Source: Microbacterium sp.
GTDB lineage: Bacteria; Actinomycetota; Actinomycetes; Actinomycetales; Microbacteriaceae
Assembly: GCA_003248845.1 (NCBI GenBank)
Contig: QFPD01000056.1
Coordinates: 1-12,868, forward strand
DNA length: 12,868 nt
Reading direction: 5' to 3'
Part shown: one piece after another, positions 6,678-12,565 of the stretch
Numbering within the stretch: the stretch's first letter is position 1
Layout: every line of letters begins with the position of its first letter
Program-made: the position numbers and the translations under genes
The notes under the pieces: generated by a model
The model's input: only the letters and a program-made list of their open reading frames with translations
Told to the model about the DNA's origin: nothing
The model's database searches: none

Positions 6678-7964
6678 GTGACGACCGCGACCTCCGAGAC
6701 CTCCGCCGCCGCGGCGACCGACCCGCTCGATGCCGCCGCGTTGAAGCAGGACTTCCCGATCCTCGCCGAGCAGGTGAACGGGCATCCGCTCGTCTACCTC
6801 GACTCCGGCGCGACGAGCCAGCGTCCGCGCGCCGTTCTGGATGCCGAGCGCGACTTCCTCACGCACACGAACGCCGCCGTGCACCGGGGAGCACACACGC
6901 TGGCCGCGGAGGCCACGGACCTGTTCGAAGACGCCCGCGCAACGGTGGCGGGCTTCGTCGGGGCGGCTCCCGAGCAGTTCGTCTGGACGAGCGGCGCCAC
7001 GATGGGCCTCAACCTCGCTGCGTACTCGCTCGGCGCAGCACTGCGCCTCGGCCCCGGCGACGAGATCGTCACGACCGCGATCGAGCACCACGCGAACCTC
7101 ATCCCGTGGCAGGAGCTCGCCGCCCGCACGGGTGCGACGGTTCGGTACGTCCCTGCGCACGAGGACGGCACCCTCGACCTGGGCGCCGCCGCCGAGCTCA
7201 TCGGCGAGCGCACCCGCATCGTCGCGTTCACGCACGTCTCGAATGTGCTCGGCATCATCAACCCCGTCGATGAGCTCATCGCACTCGCGCGGGAAGTCGG
7301 AGCGCGCACGGTGATGGATGCCTGCCAGTCCGCCCCCCACCTTCCCCTCGACCTGCCCGCGCTCGGCGTCGACCTCGCTGCCTTCAGCGGCCACAAGATG
7401 ATGGGCCCCTACGGCGTCGGCGGCCTCTACGGCCGCGCCGACGTGCTCGAGTCGATGCCGCCGTTCCTCACCGGCGGGTCGATGATCACGACCGTGACGC
7501 TCGAAGGTGCGCAGTATCTCCCCCCGCCGCAGCGGTTCGAGGCGGGCACGCAGCCGATCGGACCGGCGATCGGACTCGCCGCAGCCGTCCGCTACCTCGA
7601 CGGCATCGGCCTCGAGCGCATCCACGCGCACGAGGTCGCGCTCGCCGAGCGCATGCGCGCAGGACTCGCCGAGATCCCCGGCATCCGCCTGCTCGGCGAT
7701 GCCGCAGGCGCCGGTGACGCCGACGCGCCGCGCGTCGGGCTCTGGTCGTTCGACGTCGACGGCGTGCACGCGCACGACGCCGGTCAGTTCCTCGATGCGC
7801 GCGGCATCGCGGTGCGTGTCGGTCACCACTGCGCGGCGCCGCTGCACGCCCGGTACGGCGTCACCGCGTCGGTGCGCGCCTCGACAGCCCTGTACAACAC
7901 CCCCGATGATGTGGATGTCCTCCTCGATGCCGTCAGCGGCATCCGTCCCTATTTCGGAGCCTGA
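6678..7964 (+). CDS. sufS: SufS-type cysteine desulfurase
   Basis: A 428-residue PLP enzyme that removes sulfur from L-cysteine to give alanine and a protein-bound persulfide for iron-sulfur cluster assembly. Features of the class II (SufS/CsdA) group are all present: YLDSGATSQRP near residue 40, NAAVHRGAHTLA near 65, AIEHHAN (134-140, with the histidine stacking on PLP), VMDACQSAPH (212-221, PLP-binding Asp), the Schiff-base lysine K240 in SGHKMMGPYG, and catalytic C385 in RVGHHCAAPLHARYG. Length is normal apart from a slightly extended N terminus of about 20 residues. The start is the GTG six bases after a TAGCCT -10 element. sufU follows after four bases. The SufBCD scaffold genes are not in this window, so this pair sits apart from at least its immediate expected neighbours. 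Confidence 0.96.
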   Translation: MTTATSETSAAAATDPLDAAALKQDFPILAEQVNGHPLVYLDSGATSQRPRAVLDAERDFLTHTNAAVHRGAHTLAAEATDLFEDARATVAGFVGAAPEQFVWTSGATMGLNLAAYSLGAALRLGPGDEIVTTAIEHHANLIPWQELAARTGATVRYVPAHEDGTLDLGAAAELIGERTRIVAFTHVSNVLGIINPVDELIALAREVGARTVMDACQSAPHLPLDLPALGVDLAAFSGHKMMGPYGVGGLYGRADVLESMPPFLTGGSMITTVTLEGAQYLPPPQRFEAGTQPIGPAIGLAAAVRYLDGIGLERIHAHEVALAERMRAGLAEIPGIRLLGDAAGAGDADAPRVGLWSFDVDGVHAHDAGQFLDARGIAVRVGHHCAAPLHARYGVTASVRASTALYNTPDDVDVLLDAVSGIRPYFGA

Positions 7965-7968
7965 ACAC

Positions 7969-8421
7969 ATGAACGAGCTCGACGCGCTCTATCGTGAGCT
8001 GATCCTCGACCACTCCAAGCACCCGCAGCACTTCGGGCTGGATGCCGCGGCGCCCGGCCCGGGCGGCGTCGGCGAGTCGTATCAGAAGAACCCCGTGTGC
8101 GGTGACGAGATCACGCTGCGCGCGCGCGTCGACGGCGAGACGATCGCCGATGTGACGTGGGAGGGGCGCGGGTGCTCGATCTCGCAGGCCTCGGCATCCA
8201 TGCTCGCCGACCTCGTCGCGGAGGAGGGACTCAGCCGCGCCGAAGCGGTCGCGCTGATCGAGGGGTTCCGGGAGGCGCTCCGCTCGCGCGGACAGCTCGA
8301 GCTCGACGAAGAGATCTACGGCGACGCCGCGGCCCTGTCGGGCGTCTCGAAGTTCTCGGCACGCGTGAAGTGCGCGATGCTCGCGTGGGTCGCCCTCGAA
8401 GACGCGATCGCCAAGGCATGA
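7969..8421 (+). CDS. sufU: SufU-type Fe-S assembly sulfur-transfer protein
   Basis: A 150-residue protein that accepts persulfide sulfur from SufS for Fe-S cluster building in Gram-positive bacteria; it is a zinc protein in this family. The conserved ligands are visible: C44 and D46 in NPVCGD, C69 in GRGCSISQASASML, and C135 in RVKCAMLAW. The 18-21 residue insertion that separates SufU from IscU is present (about residues 84-122). ATG at 7969 begins four bases after the sufS stop, with CGGAG inside the end of sufS as a plausible ribosome site. The reading frame is open upstream, but only as a shadow of sufS. The stop overlaps the next ATG (ATGA at 8418-8421). Confidence 0.95.
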   Translation: MNELDALYRELILDHSKHPQHFGLDAAAPGPGGVGESYQKNPVCGDEITLRARVDGETIADVTWEGRGCSISQASASMLADLVAEEGLSRAEAVALIEGFREALRSRGQLELDEEIYGDAAALSGVSKFSARVKCAMLAWVALEDAIAKA

Positions 8422-9710
8422 GCCACGCCGAGGCCCAGGCCCACCTCCCCCACGTCGTCATCATCGGCGGCGGCTTCGCCGGTGTCAGCGCCGCACGCGC
8501 GCTGCGGCGCGCCCCCGTGCGCGTGACCCTCGTCGACCGCCGCATCTACAACACCTTCCAGCCGCTGCTCTATCAGGTGGCCACCGGAGGGCTGAACCCC
8601 GGCGACGTCACGCACTTCCTGCGGAGCCTGCGCGCCCAACAGCCGAACCTCGACGTCGTGCACGAGCACCTCATGGAGATCGACACGGATGCCCGCACCG
8701 TGCGCCTGCTCGACGGGCAGGAGATGCCGTACGACTACCTGCTGATCGCGAACGGCGTGACGACGGCGTACCACGGCACTCCGGGCGCGAAAGAGAACTC
8801 GTTCGCGGTGTACTCGCGGTCGCAGGCCATCGCGATCCGCGACACCCTGTTCACGCGCCTGGAGCGCGCGGCGGTCAGGCCCGACCGCGACAAGGGTCTG
8901 TCGGTCGTCGTGATCGGCGGCGGGCCCACCGGCGTCGAGATGGCCGGAGCGCTGGCGGAGCTGCGCGATCAGGGCCTGGAGCCCGCGTACCCCGAGCTCG
9001 AAGGCGATGCGTTCCGCATCACGCTCGTACAGCGCAGCGAGATCTTGAAGCCGTTCCTGCCGGAACTGCGCTCTTACGCGCAGAAGCAGCTGCAGCGGCG
9101 CGACGTGACGGTGCGGCTCGGCGCCGGCGTCGAAGAGGTGTGCCCGGACTCGGTGCGGCTCTCGGACGGCGACGTGCTCCCGTCGGACCTGCGAGGAGTC
9201 TTCGCCGCCGGCGACGTGGCGATCGCGCCGCAGGACCTGCCGCAGCTCGCCCAGCCCGCTATTCAGGGCGGGGCGCACGTCGCCCGCCAGATCCAGCGCC
9301 TGCTCGCGGGCGAGCAGACCGAGCCCTTCGAGTACTACGACAAGGGCCAGCTCGCGATCATCGGGCGTCGCTCCGCCGTCGGCGAGGTGCCGGGGGTGGC
9401 GAATCTTCCGGTGCTCCACAGCCTCGGCATCCTGCAACGCGTTCCGCTGCTGCGCCGCATCGTGCCTCTCACCGGTCGCCCGGCGTGGTTCGTGTGGCTG
9501 TTTGTGCACATCTCGAGCCTGCTCGGACCGCGCAACAAGCTGCAGGTCATGGTCGGCCTCGTCGCCCGCTACGGACCGCGCCTGCACCGCACGCCGGTCC
9601 CGATCGTCGGTGACGTCCCCGCCATCCGCCCGTCGAAGGCGCAGCGGCGCCGGCTTTCGCCGGCCGAACGCGAGGCCGTCGACGCGGCCGCGGCCGAAGA
9701 CGCCGGCTGA
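8418..9710 (+). CDS. ndh: Type II NADH dehydrogenase-like FAD oxidoreductase, apparent internal deletion
   Basis: A 430-residue flavoprotein of the NDH-2 family, which passes electrons from NADH to quinone at the inner face of the membrane without pumping protons. The FAD-binding Rossmann motif is VVIIGGGFAGVSAARAL (13-29); the NADH-binding one is VVVIGGGPTGVEMAGAL (163-179). Also visible are FQPLLYQVATGGL (47-59), VFAAGDVAI (261-269) and the quinone-site AQPAIQGG (278-285). Hydrophobic/amphipathic membrane-binding helices follow at about 345-385. In the family roughly 40 residues, including the 'V-W-A-A/T-G' strand and 'G-R-I-x-V', separate the 'L-P-x-D-L' strand from 'V-F-A-A-G-D'. Here VLPSDL (253-258) runs straight into RGVFAAGD in frame, near 9184-9196. 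The protein may therefore be inactive. ATG overlaps the sufU stop, so it is co-translated with sufSU. Confidence 0.85.
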   Translation: MSHAEAQAHLPHVVIIGGGFAGVSAARALRRAPVRVTLVDRRIYNTFQPLLYQVATGGLNPGDVTHFLRSLRAQQPNLDVVHEHLMEIDTDARTVRLLDGQEMPYDYLLIANGVTTAYHGTPGAKENSFAVYSRSQAIAIRDTLFTRLERAAVRPDRDKGLSVVVIGGGPTGVEMAGALAELRDQGLEPAYPELEGDAFRITLVQRSEILKPFLPELRSYAQKQLQRRDVTVRLGAGVEEVCPDSVRLSDGDVLPSDLRGVFAAGDVAIAPQDLPQLAQPAIQGGAHVARQIQRLLAGEQTEPFEYYDKGQLAIIGRRSAVGEVPGVANLPVLHSLGILQRVPLLRRIVPLTGRPAWFVWLFVHISSLLGPRNKLQVMVGLVARYGPRLHRTPVPIVGDVPAIRPSKAQRRRLSPAEREAVDAAAAEDAG

Positions 9711-9714
9711 CCGC

Positions 9715-9807
9715 TCACCGCCAGCGGCGGCGGTAGACCGCCGACGCGGCGACGTACGCCACGACGAGGATCCCCACGACGGGGGCCGCGGTGGCGACGG
9801 CAGTCAT
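9715..9807 (-). CDS. Small single-span membrane protein, 30 aa, end of padR operon
   Basis: An ATG on the minus strand (9807-9805) overlaps the stop of the DUF1048 gene as ATGA and opens a 30-residue frame ending in TGA at 9717-9715. It reads MTAVATAAPVVGILVVAYVA followed by ASAVYRRRWR: one hydrophobic helix of about 20 residues and a strongly basic C terminus, giving an expected cytoplasmic C-terminal end by the positive-inside rule. Translational coupling plus a clean membrane segment argue for a real gene rather than a chance frame. I do not recognise a family. It ends four bases from the convergent ndh stop; ACCGCC (9717-9722) and GGCGGT (9729-9734) in its tail could form a small hairpin between the two transcripts. 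Confidence 0.55.
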   Translation of the reverse strand: MTAVATAAPVVGILVVAYVAASAVYRRRWR

Positions 9808-10163
9808 GAGTGCTGCCTCTGTGCGCTCTCGATCGCGGCGATGAGGCGCGCGCGCTCCTTGTCGATCCACTGCCGCCGGGTGTACGCGGCGATGAAGTCT
9901 TCGCCGAAGGCCACCGGGTCGTCGCCGACGATCTCGTGAAGCGCTGCGCCGTCGGCGGCGGTGCGCTCCCAGAGGTCGGCGAAGTCGCTGAAGAGGGTGA
10001 CGAGGGTGTCGCCGTCGAGGAAGCCCGCGGCGTACATCACGTAGCGCTGGTAGGCCTTCGCGGCCGTGCGGTAGGGCTCCGGCAGGGCGTCGATGCGGGC
10101 CACCGCCTGCTTGTACTGCTTCTTCTGCTCGAGGGATCCGGTGAGCTTCTCGATCCAGGACAT
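9804..10163 (-). CDS. DUF1048-family protein paired with PadR
   Basis: A 119-residue soluble, mostly helical protein. It begins MSWIEKLTGSLEQKKQYKQ, continues with RIDALPEPYRTAAKAYQRYVMY (about residues 23-44), and has FSDFADLWERTAADG and DDPVAFGEDFIAAY in its second half. This matches my memory of DUF1048, a family commonly encoded next to PadR-type regulators; its biochemical role is unknown. It follows padR after one base and has a strong ribosome site, AAGGAG, inside the end of padR (reverse complement of about 10172-10177). Its stop overlaps the start of a 30-aa membrane protein. By context it may act as a partner or modulator of PadR, but that is inference. Confidence 0.85.
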   Translation of the reverse strand: MSWIEKLTGSLEQKKQYKQAVARIDALPEPYRTAAKAYQRYVMYAAGFLDGDTLVTLFSDFADLWERTAADGAALHEIVGDDPVAFGEDFIAAYTRRQWIDKERARLIAAIESAQRQHS

Positions 10164-10164
10164 C

Positions 10165-10521
10165 TCAGTTCTCCTTGTGGTCGGTGCGGGTGCCGTGCGG
10201 GGCGGGGCGGAGCCGGTCGAGACGTTCCGTGAGGAGGCCCCAGGTCTCCCAGAACTCGTCGAGCTGAGCCGCCCCCTGTGCGTTCAGCGTGTAGACCTTG
10301 CGCGGGGGGCCTTTCTCGGAGGGGACCTTCTCGACGTCGACGAGCCCGCGCTGCTCGACCCGCAGCAGGAGCGCGTACACCGTCCCTTCGGCGATGTCCG
10401 AGAATCCCTGGTCGCGCAACCACGTCGTGATCTCGTAGCCGTGCGCGGGCCGCTGCGCGAGGATCGCCAGCACGATCCCCTCGAGGACGCCTTTCAGCAT
10501 CTCGGTGGTCTGTCTTCCCAT
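10165..10521 (-). CDS. PadR-family transcriptional regulator
   Basis: A 118-residue winged-helix repressor. Residues about 8-62 hold the family signature: MLKGVLEGIVLAILAQRPAHGYEI (8-31), then EGTVYALLLRVEQRGLV (45-61) where most members have 'G-x-x-Y-x-x-L-x-x-L-E-x-x-G-L-V', followed by the wing GPPRKVYTLNAQG (71-83). A short C-terminal dimerisation helix follows (QLDEFWETWGLLTERLDRL). The ATG at 10521-10519 is preceded by GGAGGAAG (reverse complement of 10524-10531), a strong ribosome site. The start region lies under a promoter containing a perfect palindrome, suggesting autoregulation. It is transcribed away from the kdp genes, and the shared control region leaves open whether it also affects them. 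Confidence 0.93.
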   Translation of the reverse strand: MGRQTTEMLKGVLEGIVLAILAQRPAHGYEITTWLRDQGFSDIAEGTVYALLLRVEQRGLVDVEKVPSEKGPPRKVYTLNAQGAAQLDEFWETWGLLTERLDRLRPAPHGTRTDHKEN

Positions 10522-10534
10522 CGACTTCCTCCGT

Positions 10535-10602
10535 CAGTACTCAGTGTCGATGACTACTGGTACATAGTAAGCATGAGTACCGGTACTCCGCAATACTGAG
10601 TA
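10535..10602. promoter_or_regulatory. Cluster of GTAC/ACTGAGTA palindromes, candidate PadR operators
   Basis: Besides the central palindrome, TACTCAGT (10538-10545) has its exact reverse complement ACTGAGTA at 10595-10602, flanking the promoter on both sides. In addition CAGTACTCA (10535-10543) and TGACTACTG (10551-10559) form a nine-base inverted pair with one mismatch and a seven-base spacer. This AT-richer island stands out from the surrounding GC-rich DNA. The outer site lies within the padR 5' leader. Several operator sites for one dimeric repressor is the simplest reading. Confidence 0.5.
10564..10593 (-). promoter_or_regulatory. padR promoter with palindrome between -35 and -10
   Basis: On the minus strand TTGCGG (complement of 10588-10593) and TACTAT (complement of 10564-10569) are 18 bases apart, a good sigma-70-type promoter for padR about 45 bases upstream of its ATG. 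The spacer contains the perfect 14-bp palindrome GAGTACCGGTACTC (10575-10588). A repressor bound there would block polymerase, as expected for an autoregulated PadR protein. Confidence 0.6.
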
Positions 10603-10604
10603 GC

Positions 10605-10626
10605 GAATCCGCGAGGAATCCGTGAG
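10605..10626 (+). promoter_or_regulatory. Tandem 11-bp direct repeat upstream of kdp, candidate KdpE site
   Basis: GAATCCGCGAG (10605-10615) is followed without a gap by GAATCCGTGAG (10616-10626), one mismatch in eleven. OmpR/PhoB-class response regulators, to which KdpE belongs, bind head-to-tail direct repeats spaced about one helical turn. Its place about 75 bases before the first kdp-operon start suits an activator site. The match to any published KdpE sequence is not claimed, and kdpDE genes are outside the window. Confidence 0.35.
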
Positions 10627-10700
10627 CACTCGGCGGCGCGCCGTATGGAAAGCGTGAGGACTTCGGAGGCGGCATCCGTCGACGGGTTGTATCGGATGCC

Positions 10701-10787
10701 GTGACCGACATCCTCTTCCTCATCGTGACGCTCGCCCTGTTCGGGCTCGTCGCGCTCATCGCGAAGGGGGTGGAGAAGCTCAAGTGA
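10701..10787 (+). CDS. 28-aa membrane peptide leading the kdp operon
   Basis: A GTG at 10701 opens a 28-residue frame starting [20 protein letters not shown] and closing AKGVEKLK. It has one transmembrane helix (about 4-21) and a short amphipathic basic tail. Its stop overlaps the GTG start of kdpF (GTGA, 10784-10787), so it is translated with the operon. It is distinct from KdpF, which is the next gene and has its own single helix. I recall similar short frames upstream of kdpF in other actinobacteria, but I know no assigned function; an extra KdpFABC-associated or regulatory peptide is a reasonable guess. The ribosome site is weak, and a 19-codon upstream frame (10645-10704) ends over this start and might couple it. 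Confidence 0.65.
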   Translation: MTDILFLIVTLALFGLVALIAKGVEKLK

Positions 10788-10873
10788 TCGTCTTCTCCGC
10801 CCTCGCCGCCCTCCTCGGCGTCGCCGCCGTCGTCTACCTCGTCATCGCGCTCGTGCTGCCGGAGAGATTCTGA
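10784..10873 (+). CDS. kdpF: KdpF, small subunit of the K+-transporting ATPase
   Basis: 29 residues: [20 protein letters not shown] followed by IALVLPERF. This is the usual KdpF pattern, a single membrane helix ending in a 'L-x-x-P-E-x-F' motif. KdpF sits against KdpA and stabilises the KdpFABC complex. GTG start overlaps the upstream 28-aa gene, and its TGA overlaps the kdpA ATG (TGATG at 10871-10875), so stoichiometric coupled translation is likely. The gene is too short for most gene finders. Confidence 0.88.
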   Translation: MIVFSALAALLGVAAVVYLVIALVLPERF

Positions 10874-12564
10874 TGACCGGCACCGATACCGCTTCGATCT
10901 GGGCGGGCATCCTGCAGATCGGGACCGTCGCGCTCGCGCTCGTCCTCCTCTACCGACCCCTCGGCGACTGGATGGCGCGCGTCTTCACGAGCACGCACGA
11001 TGCGCGCGTCGAGCGCGGCATCTACCGCGTCATCGGCGTGGATGCCGCGTCGGAACAGACCTGGCCGGCGTACACGCGCGGCGTGCTGCTCTTCTCGCTC
11101 GCGGGCGTCGTATTCGTCTACGCCCTGCAGCGCCTGCAGGCGTTCCTGCCCTTCTCGCTGGGATTGCCCGCGGTGCCCGAGGGACTCGCGTTCAACACCG
11201 CGGTCTCGTTCGTCACGAACACCAACTGGCAGAGCTACTCGCCCGAGCTGACGATGGGGTACACCGTGCAGCTCGCGGGCCTCGCCGTGCAGAATTTCGT
11301 CTCGGCCGCGGTCGGCATCGCCGTCGCGATCGCGCTCGTCCGCGGCTTCGCGCGGCGCGGCTCGGCGACGATCGGCAACTTCTGGGTCGATCTCGTGCGC
11401 GGCCTCGGCCGCATCCTGCTGCCGCTGTCGATCGTGCTGGCGGTCGTGCTGATCGCCGGGGGCGTCGTGCAGAACTTCGCCGGCTTCACCGACGCGACCA
11501 CGATCACGGGCGGCACGCAGACGATCCCGGGCGGGCCCGTGGCATCCCAGGAGGTCATCAAGGAGCTCGGCACGAACGGCGGCGGGTTCTTCAATGCGAA
11601 CTCGGCACACCCGTTCGAGAACCCGACCCCGTGGACGAACCTGGTCGAGATCCTGCTCGTGCTCGCGATCCCCTTCTCTCTGCCGCGGACCTTCGGGCGC
11701 ATGGTGGGAGATCACCGCCAGGGCTACGCGATCGTCGCCGTCATGGCGACTCTGTTCACGGCATCCCTTGCGCTCGTCACGTGGCTGGAGCTGCGGGCGG
11801 CGGGCACGGCGCCGCAGCTCGCGGGCGGCGCGATGGAAGGCAAGGAGGTGCGGTTCGGCATCTGGGGCTCGACCCTGTTCGCCACCACGACGACCGCCAC
11901 CTCGACGGGTGCCGTCAACTCGATGCACGACTCCTACACGGCGCTCGGCGGCATGATGCCGATGCTCAACATGATGCTCGGCGAGATCGCCCCCGGCGGC
12001 GTCGGCACGGGCCTGTACGGCATGCTCGTGCTCGCCGTCATCGCCGTCTTCGTCGGCGGGCTCCTCATCGGCCGCACCCCCGAGTACCTCGGCAAGCGCA
12101 TCGGGCCGCGCGAGATCACGCTCGCGAGCCTGTACATCCTCGTGACGCCGGCGCTCGTCCTCGGCGGGACCGCACTCAGCTTCGCGATCCCCGCCGTTCG
12201 CGACGACGTGACCTCGACGTCGATCTGGAACCCGGGCGTGCACGGCCTTAGCGAAGTCCTCTACGCGTTCACCTCAGCGGCGAACAACAACGGCTCGGCC
12301 TTCGCGGGCCTCACGGCGAACACGCCGTGGTTCAACACCGCACTGGGCGCCGCGATGCTCCTCGGCCGGTTCGTGCCGATCGTGTTCGCTCTCGCCCTCG
12401 CCGGTTCGCTGGCGGCGCAGGAGAGGATCCCGACGACCGTCGGCACACTCCCCACCCACCGACCGCAGTTCGTGGGCCTTCTCGCCGTCGTCGCGGTCGT
12501 CGTCACGGCACTCACCTACTTCCCCGTTCTCACGCTGGGTCCCCTGGCGGAAGGGCTCGTCTGA
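10873..12564 (+). CDS. kdpA: KdpA, K+-binding channel-like subunit of the Kdp ATPase
   Basis: A 563-residue polytopic membrane protein, complete and of normal family length. KdpA is a relative of SKT-type K+ channels and holds the selectivity filter of the high-affinity KdpFABC pump. Its four filter-loop repeats are visible: [11 protein letters not shown] (112-122), [20 protein letters not shown] (232-251), [18 protein letters not shown] (337-354) and [14 protein letters not shown] (467-480). About ten membrane helices surround them. ATG overlaps the kdpF stop; kdpB begins one base after the TGA. Expression in the family is induced by K+ limitation through KdpDE. Confidence 0.97.
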   Translation: MTGTDTASIWAGILQIGTVALALVLLYRPLGDWMARVFTSTHDARVERGIYRVIGVDAASEQTWPAYTRGVLLFSLAGVVFVYALQRLQAFLPFSLGLPAVPEGLAFNTAVSFVTNTNWQSYSPELTMGYTVQLAGLAVQNFVSAAVGIAVAIALVRGFARRGSATIGNFWVDLVRGLGRILLPLSIVLAVVLIAGGVVQNFAGFTDATTITGGTQTIPGGPVASQEVIKELGTNGGGFFNANSAHPFENPTPWTNLVEILLVLAIPFSLPRTFGRMVGDHRQGYAIVAVMATLFTASLALVTWLELRAAGTAPQLAGGAMEGKEVRFGIWGSTLFATTTTATSTGAVNSMHDSYTALGGMMPMLNMMLGEIAPGGVGTGLYGMLVLAVIAVFVGGLLIGRTPEYLGKRIGPREITLASLYILVTPALVLGGTALSFAIPAVRDDVTSTSIWNPGVHGLSEVLYAFTSAANNNGSAFAGLTANTPWFNTALGAAMLLGRFVPIVFALALAGSLAAQERIPTTVGTLPTHRPQFVGLLAVVAVVVTALTYFPVLTLGPLAEGLV

Positions 12565-12565
12565 C

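Noticed and set aside
10834-12243. Long minus-strand frame opposite kdpA
   Set aside because: Same shadow composition; kdpA is unambiguous on the plus strand.
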